Shown: positions 1-12,002, counted from the first letter of the stretch. The stretch is DNA of 64,000 bases from Lumbricus rubellus (GCA_945859605.1 OX243820.1:37149606-37213605), one strand, 5' to 3'. Numbers and translations: made by a program. The notes: generated by a model from the sequence alone, not told the origin.

Positions 1-212
1 TTTAGGCTACAGTTTTTCAATGATTGAACCTTTCCTCTTTCAATGATTGAAAGAGTGGAGTGATCATTGTCAAACGTAAACAGAACTGATGAGGGAGGCG
101 GACTGGCGGTCTGCCAAGTTATAGCCTAAGCTTATACAATGTAGGCCTTTTATTATTTCATTTAACGGCAACAAGGTTTCCTAGAACCTGCTTTACATGT
201 AGGCCCTATATA

Positions 213-436
213 GGTTTGTTTGTATGTGCACTTGTTATAGCGCCCCTTCAAGCTCTTCTACTCAAAAGCGCTTCCGAATGCAGAGCGGACACTGCATCGG
301 AGTTTCACGCCGAAGCGCTGAGCAATTGCGAGTGAAAGACTTGCCCAAGGTCCTTACGCGGCGAGGTGGATTCGAACCTAGAACCTTCAGGCTTCAAGGC
401 AACGACGCCACCACTACACCACCGCGCCCCAGGTGC
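213..436 (-). mobile_element. tRNA-derived SINE, copy A
   Basis: Read on the minus strand, a tRNA-like head (box A-like GGTGTAGTGGTGG and box B-like GGTTCGAATCC) is followed by a body with CTTGGGCAAGTC and GCGCTTCGGCGTGAAAC, then a tail with CTTGAAGGGGCGCTATAAC. The same unit occurs at 6187-6356 (minus, truncated) and 20838-21045 (plus). The tail matches the 3' ends of LINE copies in this window, so it was probably mobilised by that LINE. This is inferred from three aligned copies. Confidence 0.8.
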
Positions 437-920
437 ATAGGTCTACGCACACAAACAGCTTGCACAACCTCGATCTCCAATGTTTTATTTAGACGTCTCT
501 GGTTTATGGGGGGATTATGTCCCCCCGGAATTACATCCTCCAAGAAAAATTCGCGTGGTACCGTTTTCATGTAAATGCGTGCCATAGCCTATCTCCAAGA
601 AAAATCAAATGTGCAACAATTTCCCCTCCCAGAAAAGTCTTCTTGGTGATGTTTACATAATACAGGCCTATGATGTGAACGAAAATACAGGGTGGCTCGA
701 CAGGTCGTGAACGATTTTGAATGCAGACAAATATAATATTTTGTGTTACACACATTATAATGCGGAAAGTTGTAGCCTATACTGGCGGATAGGTTGTTCA
801 CATGAAAAATTGAGAATGTTACGCAAAAAATTAGATCACTAGATCACTTATTCAAATTTTAGTGCCAATATCCGTGACGTCATCAAATTCGTGACAAGTA
901 GGTTTTTAATCATGTTTCCT

Positions 921-1236
921 TTACTCTTTATTATCAAGTCGATTAGTCATCGAGCCAATTAGATTTTTCAGAGTTGTCAGAGGTAGGCCTATTGATGTCC
1001 ATGCCTTACGAAGCCGACGTTTTAAGGTGTTAAATGGCTGGGTTTCGGGATCGGCATAAACAGTTGCCGCCATAATAATCCAAACTTTTTCTATCGGTGA
1101 CATATCCGGCGAATTAGGCGGCCAGTGGTCAGTTCCCCGGTGAGATGTATCCATTGATATTTTTGTTCAACCGTTCGATTGAGGCTTTTGATGTGTGTGC
1201 ACGTGCACCGTCTTGTTGAAATAATCATTCGCCGTT
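921..1236 (-). pseudogene. Tc1-type transposase fragment
   Basis: The minus strand encodes [16 protein letters not shown], the C-terminal catalytic signature of Tc1/mariner DDE transposases, followed by a typical helical end (LIGSMTNRL). Upstream, in another frame, lies QQDGARAHT, the second catalytic Asp motif, so a frameshift has occurred. The N-terminus and clear terminal inverted repeats were not found. A TAGGCCTA at 984-991 adds Gly-Leu inside a stretch that is normally uninterrupted in this family. It is a dead remnant. Confidence 0.75.
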
Positions 1237-1429
1237 GTTATGAAACATTTTTGTGGCTGTTAACTGAGCGCAGACTGCACTTCGCTGGAATGCGGGTTTT
1301 ATCTATTTCTTCAGTAGGCCTATCTCATTGATGTAATAAGTCGAAGTGACTGAAGTTTTATTTGGAATGATAGGCCTATGAAGTTTTGTTAATCCAACTG
1401 TTTATACCGATCCCGAAACCCAGCCATTG

Positions 1430-1712
1430 AACACCTTAAAACGTAGGCCTAATGCACGAACTAGCCTACTAACATTTCAAGCTGAACCTCGTTCTCGAAC
1501 TGCTATAATGCAGCGGCGCTCTTTCTCAGTGGCTGGCCCTATAGTATCTGGAATGGGCTATATACCTGTTGCACTCCGCCTTGTTCCTAGAGGTCACACC
1601 ACTATGTTTCATTCTCACTTAAAAACTGCCTTATTTAGCCGTCGTTGGACTGGGAGCGCTTCTGAGTAGAATACCTTGAAGATGCGCTATATAAAAAGTC
1701 AATAATAATAAT
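1430..1712 (+). pseudogene. 3' end of a CR1/L2-type LINE
   Basis: The plus strand encodes the extreme C-terminus of a non-LTR reverse transcriptase: RSFSVAGPIVSGM, then FHSHLKTALFSRRWTGSASE and a stop. It is followed by the family 3' tail (TTGAAGATGCGCTATATAAA) and a short AAT repeat. The same protein end appears at 53.4-54.1 kb and 17.1 kb. It is 5'-truncated, as usual for LINEs. Confidence 0.8.
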
Positions 1713-2740
1713 AACAGTTAACTAACTGTGCCAGCACCATTGATATGTATTAGCTTTACTGGATTGATAAGGCTTCGTATGGTGGTCCATGGCCGACGGC
1801 GAATGAGTCGCGACTTCTGCTATGGGCAGCGTGGGCTTGTTCCTAGGTAAGCAAATGTTAAATTCGTCAACTTTGAAGGCAATTTTCAAGAAATCTGGTC
1901 AGTGGCCGCTTGACTGTTTTGTATATCTCTCAACTCAAAAACCCTAGACTGGTTTTAAACAATTTTGTAGGCCTATCATTGCTGAGAAATTTGTGTTTTA
2001 AAGCGAAGTGCTGTGACGCCTATCCTTTGCTATGGTTTTCCTTTAGGAAACCTGGGATTTTCCCCAAAGAATTCTGGGATTTGCCCCAGAGAATTCTGGG
2101 ATTTGCTCTAATTAATCATTGGCTTTCCCTGAGTGAGCGATAATCCAAAATTTCATAGGCTATCAGCAATCCATTAGCTATTATACAGTACATATCAGTG
2201 ACCAGCACTACCAATTGCATCTTAATGTGTCCTTGTTCTGTTGCCGTTTGGAAACAATGTGAGAAATGCGTGGCTCTGTTTTAAATAAAAGTCGAAAAAA
2301 TAGCAAATCATTTTCACTCACACTCACAGTGACTCACTGACTCTGAATATGCCTATATTTCAGAGGACCTCTGCCGAACCCCTGGCACTGGCTCGTCGAT
2401 CCCCAGGGGTTCGGTCGAACACTGGTTAAGAAACACTGCACTAAAAGAAATGAACGACTCAAGATAAATCCTACTAATAATGAACCACAGTCTTATCGAC
2501 AGTAACTACAGTTGTTGGCATTGATATACATACTATATAAAATGATGACAAGAAGACAGCAGAATAAGACAGCGATTATATTATAGGCTAATAAATTAGT
2601 TCGCTATATGACGCGGTAAATGTACAACGACTAAAAAAGGTCACCAGTTAATCGCGATTACTAAAAAAAGGTCATGAGAATAATCTTAAGACACAATACG
2701 CCTAGGCGGCAGGCTAGGCCTACATGTAGCCTATAACACT
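1713..2740. other. Intergenic, no gene seen
   Basis: AT-rich sequence downstream of G-alpha copy 1. There is a short internal repeat of GGGATTTGCCCCAGAGAATTC type near 2055-2105. No ORF with recognisable similarity was seen on either strand. Confidence 0.5.
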
Positions 2741-3081
2741 CTAATCTCTGGCAACCGGTAGCTTGTAACGACACCCGCATCCTCTAGAACGCAACTTTGC
2801 TGGAGAAATCTCGACAGGGGTATACACATCAGTGGCGTTATACTTCAGTTGCTCTATTAATAACTTAGACCTACTTCTTAGTAGCCAACGCTTTTCAATG
2901 TCAAGCCAAGCACAGATACACATTTGGCTATTGAAAATGAGAACATCGGTGACTGCATCGAAAACGGTTCGGAGTTTGCCTGTGTCTGTTGCGCATGTCT
3001 GGTAGCAGTGGCACCCTCTCTCGTTCAGCTCTTCAAACTTCGCATGGATGTAAACTGCCGCTTCGTCGTATGTCTGACGCC

Positions 3082-3123
<42 letters not shown>

Positions 3124-6100
3124 GAATGATGACAAGAAGACAGCAAAATATAATATATATATATATATATATATATTATCGTAAGCAGGGCGTGATAAAC
3201 AGATGCATTAAGCTTATAATTGTTCTTGTACAGTAAAACTGTGGGACCCAGTTCAACAGAATTGCAACAATAGGATGCATAAAACGTGCTGTAAGCTTAC
3301 CTACATCAATGATAATATACGTTTCATCAATGACGGAATGTTGAACAATGAAAATGTATGCATAAAATTACATTGTAGGCCTACATTCGTTCAATATCAA
3401 AATCAGCACGGTTAAAGTTTACAGGTTGCACAAAAGAGAAGGCCCATTGGGCCATGAAAGAAACTCTTTTTATCACAGGAATTCTCTCTGCAACAGGCTT
3501 AATAGTCTATAAAAATAGTATAACCCCACGCAGCTCGAGAACCAGTGCTTAGACCTACAGTACCTACTTTAGTCTCTTTGTTTTAGGGGAGGGGTAATTC
3601 AGGTTTCTGGGCGTGGGGGAGGGCCTAGAAAAAGTCCGTTTCGGTCGGACATTCTGGCGGATGGCTGAACCACCGATGTCGCCCTCTCATTGATCCTCTT
3701 TTTTTAGTAATTTGGTCAAAATTTCAGAAAAAGTTACCATTTGTCGCAACGTTACAAACTGATGACTTTTTAAAGTCGTTTTGGTCAAAATTTCAGAAAA
3801 CTTTTTTCAGTCTTTCTCTCAATTGTCCATATTTCCTATACGCCTACATGTTGCCAGAATCTGTCTCAAATAGCCTACTTTCATGTAGGCGAATTTGCTA
3901 CACGTTTCATTTTTCTGGACGAAATGGCACGTATTTAGGACTACATGTAATTTCAACACCTTCGCGGATTTTCTGGGGAATCTCATTTCCATGGAATTCC
4001 CCCCCCCCCCACCCCATCCCCCACACCAGAGACGTCTTGATCACACACTGCTCGAGAACAACATATTAGATCTAATTTTTCAGTGTTTAAAATAGGAATG
4101 ATAACAACGTATTATAGTTAACGCTATTAGTAGGATATAATGCACATAAAGTATGGCCTACTATCAGTTACATAAAATAATGGCGGCTGCGACGCTCTGG
4201 TATAGAATAGATGAATTGATCAAGACTTAACATTTAGCACGCACTCAACTCTGCAAGGTTCTCGTGATATTTACTGTATTTTTTCGCGTTAGCACCAGTG
4301 GCAATTTGTAAAAAGAACGAGCGTATTATATAGGCACGTATTGTACAGCATAGCTAGGCCTACTGTAACAGTAAACGAAACAAAATGACGACATTAATGC
4401 GTCATATAGCACTTGAGTTCTATTCAGGTGAGGCATTGTTTAGCTATTATAAGCCAAGAAATAGGTCTTAGGAGCATTTTCTGGCTGATTGTGAGATGTA
4501 TGTATACCAGATAATGGAAGTCTAAACTTGCGCAAATTTGTGTAAGCTTAGCCTACATTAGGATGTGTAGGGACGTAGGCCTATACAACTTCACCCCATT
4601 TTCCTCTCATTTTCACTATTAGACTAACAAAATTTAATAACAATAATTAACAATATTGACACTTTTCTTGTGAAAATCCGAGCCCCAAAAGTATGGACCC
4701 TGTTCGACCGAACATGTTAAACATGTCTTAATCCCGCCTCTGTATGCCTAAAGAGACGTTACCATGGAAAGCAACAGCATAATGTGCAATTTTACATTAA
4801 AACTTTATATGGCGCCCCTTTAAATGAAATCGCTGGATTAAAGTAGGCCTATTCCGTCACATTTGCACTTATTGATTTTCATCACTAACTTATTATTCTT
4901 ACTTGCTTATTCGTGCATTTTTGCTGTTTCGTTAACTCAATAGTACTTAATCTTAATTAGGTAGCCACTTACCAGAATACTCCGGAAAGCAAATGGTCAA
5001 AGGAGACTTCTTGATCTTTTCCTCAAACAGATCTTTCTTGTTTAGGAAAAGAAAGATTGAAGCGTTAAGAAACCACATGTTGTTGCAAACGGATTCAAAC
5101 AGCTTCAGGCTTTCTTGTAAGCGATTCTACAATCAATAAAACATGCTTTACATCAAGAGTTTTATATTAATCAATTCTATTAATTCAGGTTTTTTTAGGA
5201 ATTTTTAGTCCGCACAACGTCCTCTTGTTCCTCCATGGTAAAGTTTTCTTCTTCTAATTTTTCTGATGATCCTTTTTGCAATCGCCTTTTTAATGTGGTT
5301 TCCTCCCATGCATGAAAATCGTGCAATGTCAACAATATAACGGATGACAGTGGTCTTATTTACTATTTCTAACCAAGCAGAAATGCTTTAACAATTATTG
5401 CTCAAATCCATTCAAAACTGCACATTTTTGTCAAGAACTGCAGTGTATGCTACATAACGCAAAAAGACCTGAAACACTTGACTAACAACAGTAACTCGCT
5501 GGCAACTCTTCTAAACCTAATTTACGGTAACTTTTTGCGTGCCTAATATCGAGCAAGATAGGCTAAATAAAGCACCTAGCCTAATATTACCATGCTAGTT
5601 AACCAAGTCTCCTAATGTAGCCTAATAATTATCACCTTTAATAATAATACTAATTATCTTTGCACCACACTCCGAGTCTAAGGCTACCCAGGTCCCTGAA
5701 AAGACCAGAATTGACGCGAACATTTCATGACATGACAGGATAATAATAGCACGACATTTCATGACAATTATTACATGTCATTTCACTTTGGTCCATTTTC
5801 GTGACATGACAGGATAATAATTACACGGCATTTCATGACAATCACATGTCATTTCACTTTGGTCCATTTTCATAACATGACAGGATAATAATTACACGAC
5901 ATTTCATGACAATTACATGTCATTTCACTTTCGTATGTTACAGTACACTTACAGTCACTGTGGTCTCGTCTTCACGAAGCACCTGATCATATTCACTCAA
6001 CGCTACACAGAAGATAATTGCATGGACATCTTCAAAACAATGCAGCCGCTTATTCCTCGCTGCAAGCCACTGGTCTCCGACATCGATCAGTCTAAAAAAG

Positions 6101-9100
6101 AACATGACAATCATTGTATGATTATGAAACGTAATTTAACGTGACCACATTTTTATCACCCATCTAGGGTCATATAATTATAATGTTTGTTTGTTTGTGT
6201 GTGCACTTGTTATAGCGCCCCTTCAACATCTCTCCTCAGAGGTGCTCCCGACTACAGCGCGGACACTGCATCGGAGTTTTACGCCGAAGCGCTGAGCAAT
6301 TGCGAGTGAAGGACTTGCCCAAGGTCCCTACGCGGCGACTTGAGATAGATTCGAACCTGCATACTATAGGAATGGACATCTTTCACTTCTAAAGTTGTCC
6401 ACGTACGCAGCAATTAGCAAGTACATACATACATACATACATACATACATACATACATACATACATACATACATACATACATACATACATACATACATAC
6501 ATACATACATACATACATACATACATACATACATACATACATACATACATACATACATACATACATACATACATACATACATACATACAACGCATCTCCT
6601 ACAGAATAGCAGCACTTGTCTGGCAGTGTCTCACTGATAGTACTCTGTCCGACTTAGCCCCCCCCCCCCCGTTGAGCTTTAGGCTCTTCGGCAAATGAGA
6701 AGCTCTTAGTCCCTCGGGCCCGCTCTTATACCAGACAGCGTCGAGCGTTCTCGACAATGGCCACTCCACGTGAAGTGGCTCCTCCAGCGGCCATTAATTT
6801 GACTATATCCATCTGCAGTTCACCGAGCTATGCCTATCGCCCTGAGAGGCTGAGACTGTGTGAAGCCAACTTTAGTTAGTAATTTACATGATCGTACTTT
6901 ACTAAAATAATAACCTTGTTAACGGTACCTTACCAAACCCCTTTTCTTCCATGCTGGTCTAGGCACTGAAGGCAGGAAAGAAAAGGGGTTTGTTGATTAA
7001 CATGGGCAAGGCCAAGGCAATGACTCTAACAGGCGATTAATCCAGCATACAGGTTTGAGGACACCATCTGGAACACTTTCCACTATCTCGGATCACTGAT
7101 TACAGAAGATGCAGAGTGCAGAAAAGACATTCGAGAGAAACTGGCGAGGGGACAAGAAGTTGTCAAGAATACAGCAGCAGCGTTGAAACAAATAGCCTAT
7201 GGAAAGGTCACAGCATAAAAATGGAGACAAAGATACGACTTATGAAGGCCCTTGTTTGGACAGTAAAAAAGAACAGAAGATCCTTAGGTAACAACCTTAC
7301 CTGAAATTGAAATTTTTGTACGTGAAACGTTCTTCCGCGGTTGCGCTGGTTTTGACTCTGGTCCTGAGGATATCCTGTTCTGTAGGCAATAAGTCTTTGC
7401 CGCCCAATCTCGCCAGGTCATCTAAAAAGCTAGAAGAAGCACTACACGCTTTATTTATTGAAGCCAAGCAGAGTCATACTTGCTGCTGTTTGCTTGTTCA
7501 TCAGTCTGGACAAATAAACTGGGTTTTTAAAAATGTGAATAGGCCTATGACGGAAGATGGATAAGATTAAGCGAACTAAACATATTTCAAACGAATAGGT
7601 AGTGCAACTGTTGGGCAAAGAATGATCTCTAACGGCTGCACTTCGAATTAGAAAGGAGAAATGGATAGGACACAGTGTCATATTGAGAAAGTACGACTAC
7701 CTTCTTGATACTTTTTAAAGTGCAATGTGCAGTCTCGAGACTCTCTGAGACTGCTGCCATATTTTCAGTTCAAGGTGCCTTGAGTTAGTAGTTCCCTGAC
7801 AGTTCCCACGAGTTGAAATCCATTGACGTGTGATCATTTAAAAAAATCGCTTTACAATATATTAAAAACAATAATATTAATTAAAATAATAGACTATCAT
7901 TAGCAATATTATTAGTAGTAGTACTATCTCCCCCATGTAGGCTACACAACGATCTCTTTGGATTGCGATAATCGGAGGGTTGGGCGATGTTCTTCAATGG
8001 CTGTAATGACTTGAAACTGCAACAAAACGGCAACTCTAAAAGTCTCTAAAAGCCTGTAGCCTAACTCTATCGAATTGAAAATCTATCAACTTCGAACTCT
8101 GTAAATTTATTCTAGCTATTTTTATAACATGAATTGAATTTTATTTGAGCAAGTAATTTTATATGTATGTGCGTTCGTAAATTCACTTAAAATAAAAAAA
8201 AATAGGCCTATATCGAACGATAAATTGGTTTGGGGTAGAAGGCTTCAGAATTGATATAGGCCTAGGCTATACTGTAAAAATTATAAAAGAAACTAGCAGA
8301 AGTGAGTTTGTAAATACTGAACTATTTTGCTGAGTCACTGAGCTGATATTCATTTGATCTTGCGAAGCATTCTTGTACACCGTTGTCTGTCCAGAGTCTC
8401 TTCATTGAAGACAATAGGTCGTCAGAAAATGGCTCCGTGTCCTCCTTACTGCTGCTAACATCCAACACCATCTTTGCGTCCGACTACAAGTGCAGGCTTG
8501 ACCTCACTTGTAAAATATATTATCCCAAAATAGCCATAGTATTATGCGCGTCATATACCATGAGCCAACTATGGTATGTAGATAGCCTATACATTGTATA
8601 ATTATATAAAAAATTGAAGTAAGGTGTACAACATTTTTTTAAAATGGTTTAATGTACTATAGACATTAAGCAAATAATGCGTCAACTTAAAGCCTTGCAC
8701 TACCACCGTGAAAAATAAACTTTTACCCACGAACATCTTTGACTATAGTGATTACAAGCCGTTGATCCTTAATTCTTCCATTGAAAGTTGGCTAAACATG
8801 AAGTTGCAATTACTATAGAAATTACTGATGCAATGAACAACAACCCGGGATTGGGCCTATACGAGCTGTTTACCTAGCCTTCCTCTGGTCTGCTTCACAC
8901 ATGACCATAATTTTTATGGGCGGATGATATACAATCAATGGTTAATTAACCTTTCGCTCTGTCTCCGCGAATTCGATGTGTAGTGTGGTCATTGCGCGCA
9001 AGATGTCGGCAAGCGACTGTATGGTATTGCTGTAAACGATTGGTTTAAACTGTTCCTTTTCCTCGCTTGTAAATCCTCCATTGTGAATGATCCTGACCAG

Positions 9101-10330
9101 AGAGAAAATCGACATAATTTATACTTTCAACGCAACCAAAACGAATTATATAAGACGTCCATATTCTAAAAATTATCATAATTTTATACAATATAGTTCT
9201 ACAATGGTTATTTTGACTGCTCACTGACATGCTCAACACATGTAGCCAACCTTACACGCTCCTCTCACTTTCATCTCCGTCGTCTCAAGGCTATTCGCAG
9301 ATCTGCCTCCCTTTCAACCATGGCATCCATAATCCATGCATTTATCTGTTCCAGAATTGATTACTGTAATTCCCTTCTTATTGGTCTTCCAAAGGTTCGT
9401 TTATCTCCCATTCGTAATAACAATAGCATATAATTCACTTTCTATGTGTATTTATGTGTTTGCATGTCTGTTTGTATACGTACATGTAGATCAGCGTAGG
9501 CCCAAGGGCGGATACAGAAATTTTGGACGGGGGGGGCCAACAAATTCTTGACACCTTGGGTCTGGAGCAAAAAATTGGCATCCGCCAAAAAAGTTGATGA
9601 CCTTTTTTTTTTTAGTCATCCGGCCAAATTTTCGGGAAAAACATACCATTTCAGCAGCCGCTGAAACCAAATGGGGGGGGGCCACGATACATGGCATTTC
9701 TAAATGGGGGGGCCATGGCCGGATTGGCCCCCCTCTGGATCCGCCCCTGCATAGGCCTACATAATGGATGAACGGTAGTTTATTGTATTATAGGCTACAA
9801 TAATCTTGACAGTTAGCACAAGGTTGTCTTGTTAACCTTACCTCAACTGTTTTAGAATTGTGCTTTTGCCAGATTCAGCGGCGCCTAAAAGCAATTAAAG
9901 AAACGTTGTGTCGATATTCAATAAAAAAAAATACTGGCAACAAACAAGCATGATATCTCAAACAGTTATAGACAATCCAACTTGCAGCTGAAGTAGTTAG
10001 TTGTTCTGACAGCACATAATTATTCTGTCCAAAGAAAAATGAAAGTGTGCGGCGTAATTGGTGTAATTGGAATATTGATAAATAATAGCAATTATTATCA
10101 AGGGATAAGCTTAAGTCCTGATTTTCCAAAGATCAACTATGCACATTGCACCAACAGACTAAATCCTTGATAATTTTGGGAGGGAGATAGAGAGAGAGAA
10201 AGACAGACAGACAGACAGACAGACAGAGACACACAGAGAGATACAGAGAGACATACGTACAAACAGACAGAGACGGAGACAGAGGCAGAGGCAGAGGCAG
10301 AGACAGAGGCAGAGACAGAGGCAGAGGTAG

Positions 10331-10407
<77 letters not shown>

Positions 10408-10830
10408 AACAGAGAGAGATAAATAAACAGACAGACAGACATAGACAGACATAGACAGGCAGACGGATAGATACAGACACACCCTCCTAGATAGTCGGCA
10501 GCCTACACACAAAGAGGGAAGGGCAGTGGCTGTACGTAGTAGCTGATAAGACTGACCAGACAGATGAAGGCAACCACACACAGGGATATATAGACAGTGC
10601 AGTGTAAGACTGACCAAACAGAATCATTGTGATCTCTTTGCGAGCTGACTTTTTGTCCTTCTTCAGCGAATTGTCAATGGCTTTCGATCGTTCGAGCGCC
10701 TCTCGTTCTTCCACCATCTTCGCATATTTATTTCTGCACCAACGAACGCCGCTGCTGCTCGCCACAAAGTTGCGGACGCTTTCGGTTGATGGCTTTGTCC
10801 ATTTTCCACTCGAATTCGTCTTATCTGGGC
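2741..10830 (-). CDS. Divergent G-protein alpha subunit, copy 1 (Gi/o-like)
   Basis: Alpha subunit of a heterotrimeric G protein: a GTP-binding switch expected at the plasma membrane downstream of 7TM receptors. Exons (minus strand): 10615-10830, 9842-9884, 8951-9092, 8323-8483, 7301-7429, 5953-6091, 4973-5126, 2741-3081. All phases join, and the lengths 43/142/~160/129/~139/154 follow the vertebrate GNAI pattern. Visible motifs are P-loop GAAESGKST (usual GAGESGKST), helical domain ([24 protein letters not shown]), Switch [13 protein letters not shown], Switch II DVGDQW (usual DVGGQR), NKKD in [16 protein letters not shown], and TCATDT. The TAG seen in exon 8323-8483 is split by the splice (TA|GTTCAG) and is not a stop. 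Oddities: no N-terminal MGC lipidation motif is seen, Switch II has one extra residue, and the usual stop is missing so ~54 residues extend the C-terminus to 2741. Family assignment is firm; the start and the function of the altered sites are not. Confidence 0.9.
3083..3178. repeat. (TA)n microsatellite pair
   Basis: Two AT dinucleotide runs (about 3085-3120 and 3156-3178) flank a short GATGACAAGAAGACAGCA segment that also occurs at 2543-2560. They lie in the intron immediately 5' (in gene orientation) of the last G-alpha copy 1 exon, and the TATACAG acceptor is at the edge of the run. Confidence 0.85.
3640..4960. other. Intron 7 of G-alpha copy 1, no gene seen
   Basis: AT-rich intronic DNA with a C-homopolymer near 4001-4023 and scattered TAGGCCTA-type octamers. 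I saw no exon or transposon coding sequence. Confidence 0.45.
5706..5932. repeat. ~70-bp minisatellite, 3 copies
   Basis: Three imperfect copies of a unit containing CATGACAGGATAATAATTAC, ATTTCATGACAA and CATGTCATTTCACTTTGGTC. The array abuts the donor of the Switch II exon (5953-6091, minus strand). A shorter version sits at the equivalent place in copy 2 (20415-20530), so it predates the duplication and has since changed copy number. Confidence 0.8.
6187..6356 (-). mobile_element. tRNA-derived SINE, copy B (truncated)
   Basis: Same tail and body as the SINE at 213-436 (GCGCCCCTTCAA tail, ACTTGCCCAAGGTCC body). It stops within the tRNA-like head, at GATTCGAACCTGC. It lies in intron 5 of G-alpha copy 1 next to the (CATA)n run. 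Confidence 0.75.
6421..6588. repeat. (CATA)n microsatellite
   Basis: About 168 bp of near-perfect CATA tetranucleotide. It creates meaningless ORFs of YIHT or MYVC repeats on both strands. Confidence 0.97.
7066..7272 (+). pseudogene. LINE reverse transcriptase fragment (YLGS/ITEDG type)
   Basis: The plus strand reads [18 protein letters not shown] and then EKLARGQEV. This resembles the conserved region C-terminal to the RT domain in RTE-, I- or Jockey-like LINEs (YLGS.IT.D). A later MKALVWTV matches the family VWSV step. A nearby scrap, [12 protein letters not shown] (7650-7685), fits the downstream GH motif. In-frame stops mark it as decayed. It lies in G-alpha copy 1 intron 5. Confidence 0.65.
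9253..9402 (+). pseudogene. CR1/L2-type LINE RT fragment
   Basis: The plus strand encodes [14 protein letters not shown], then [19 protein letters not shown], the conserved segment just after the RT palm in CR1/L2-like LINEs. It is broken on both sides. It lies in an intron of G-alpha copy 1 and is absent from the equivalent position in copy 2. Confidence 0.75.
9503..9749. mobile_element. hAT-type MITE with 8-bp target duplication
   Basis: 247 bp bounded by inverted ends CAAGGGCGGATACAG and CTGGATCCGCCCCTG, close to the common hAT end CAGGGGCGGATCCAG. Flanks are CGTAGGCC (9495-9502) and CATAGGCC (9750-9757), an 8-bp target-site duplication with one mismatch. No transposase is encoded. It lies in intron 2 of G-alpha copy 1. 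Confidence 0.8.
10190..10490. repeat. Purine-rich (AG)n/(GACA)n tract
   Basis: A compound AG, GACA and GGCAGA repeat just inside the intron after G-alpha exon 10615-10830. A related but rearranged tract is at the same position in copy 2 (27012-27235). The Ser/Leu-only ORFs on the minus strand are artefacts of it. Confidence 0.9.
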
Positions 10831-11116
10831 CTATGTACACACATGTGTAAATATTATGTTGATTGATCCAGTGATTCTAGTCCATTCGACGCTAGGTTGG
10901 ATGTTATTAGATGCTTGTTATGGCAGAGAAATTTAATTTACTAAATTTAATAAATAATCAGCATCTGTAGACAGCTGCATTGTAGACGATAACATAATCA
11001 TTATAATTAGAATAGGTTTGGAGATAAATTAGTATTCGAGAATATACGGTAGTTTAGGTGCGAAGTTTTGATTGGTCGGGTTTGATGTCAACTGACTTTT
11101 TGAGAAGTCGTCTGCG

Positions 11117-11127
11117 GCGCATGCGCA
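11117..11127. promoter_or_regulatory. NRF1-like palindrome GCGCATGCGCA
   Basis: Perfect match to the core of the animal NRF1 promoter motif, conserved at 27752-27762 in unit 2 in the same context. It lies ~290 bp upstream of the first certain G-alpha exon and may mark the true promoter. That would make the exon proposed at 11384-11478 doubtful. Function is inferred from the motif only. Confidence 0.4.
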
Positions 11128-11317
11128 GTGAGGCCGACAGAGGGCAAGAGAGAAAGACACAGACAGACAGAGAAAGACACAGACAGACAGAAACAGAGAC
11201 AGACAGAGACAGCGATACAGAGATGCAGAGATACAGAGAGACAGAGACAGAGAAAGACAGAGACAGAGAAAGACAGAGACAGAGAAAGACAGAGACAGAG
11301 AAAGAGGAAAGAGACAC

Positions 11318-11358
<41 letters not shown>

Positions 11359-11385
11359 GAGACAGACAGACAAACAAACAGCGAC
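11128..11385. repeat. Purine-rich GACAGA tract
   Basis: Compound GACA/GAGA repeat between the first certain G-alpha exon and the candidate N-terminal exon. The counterpart is at 27795-27995. Confidence 0.9.
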
Positions 11386-11478
11386 AGAATCCTCTTCCTT
11401 TACAGACTGCTTCGCCAAGGATCGAGCGATGGGCTTCTTCGTGTAGTCCCAGGGCGTCCTTGGAGTCGGACTCTGCAT
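11384..11478 (-). CDS. Candidate N-terminal exon of G-alpha copy 1
   Basis: An open minus-strand stretch starting MQSPTPRTPWDYTKKP and ending ...VKEEDSVA before running into the purine repeat. It is preserved almost identically in unit 2 (27993-28091), where an in-frame stop just before the same ATG would fix the start. I could not find a convincing donor whose phase joins the acceptor at 10830. It could be 5' UTR or an unrelated small ORF. Confidence 0.35.
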
Positions 11479-12002
11479 CCATTCCTGGTATTCCATCACC
11501 ATCGTCTACGTAATTTCCTGCCGTGGATTGATTGTCCGATTTAAAAAAACTCCGTTAATTACTTACCCCAGAAACAGTAATACTTCAATTTTAAAAAACC
11601 CAACACGAACAATAACCCAATAGCCTAACCACCTACATAGCCTATAATATAGGCTATGATAGCCTATAATATAGGCTATGCATATTATACTTGGACTAAC
11701 TCTAAGAGGAGAAATTATCGAGCAATTATTGCGCAATTAGTATACTTGACAAATGGCGAACAGCAATGGAGATAGTTTATTCGTACCCTTCTCCGCCATT
11801 ATTTGGCTTCAGGAGTTACTGTTGAAGGTGATGACTATGACGATGACGTAAGTGTCGGATGTTAGTTGCACGCACTTCTACGTCTCTACGTCAGTACGTC
11901 TGCAGCTGATGTTTGATGACGTTGCAGTTACGTCACAACCCTTATCGTCTGCGTCGTATTTCAGCTGGCGTCTGGTCGTCGTTAAGTACTAAAGACCGAA
12001 CA

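Noticed and set aside
8326..8332. In-frame TAG in the G-alpha helical-domain exon (and at 24801-24807 in copy 2)
   Set aside because: The stop is split by a donor (TA|GTTCAG) and becomes Tyr after splicing, with family exon lengths preserved.
10133..11544. Ser/Leu-rich and Arg/Glu/Thr-rich ORFs here and at 26994-27292, 27642-28091 and 33154-33735
   Set aside because: Translations of GA/GACA simple repeats; only the short non-repeat edge was considered as a candidate exon.
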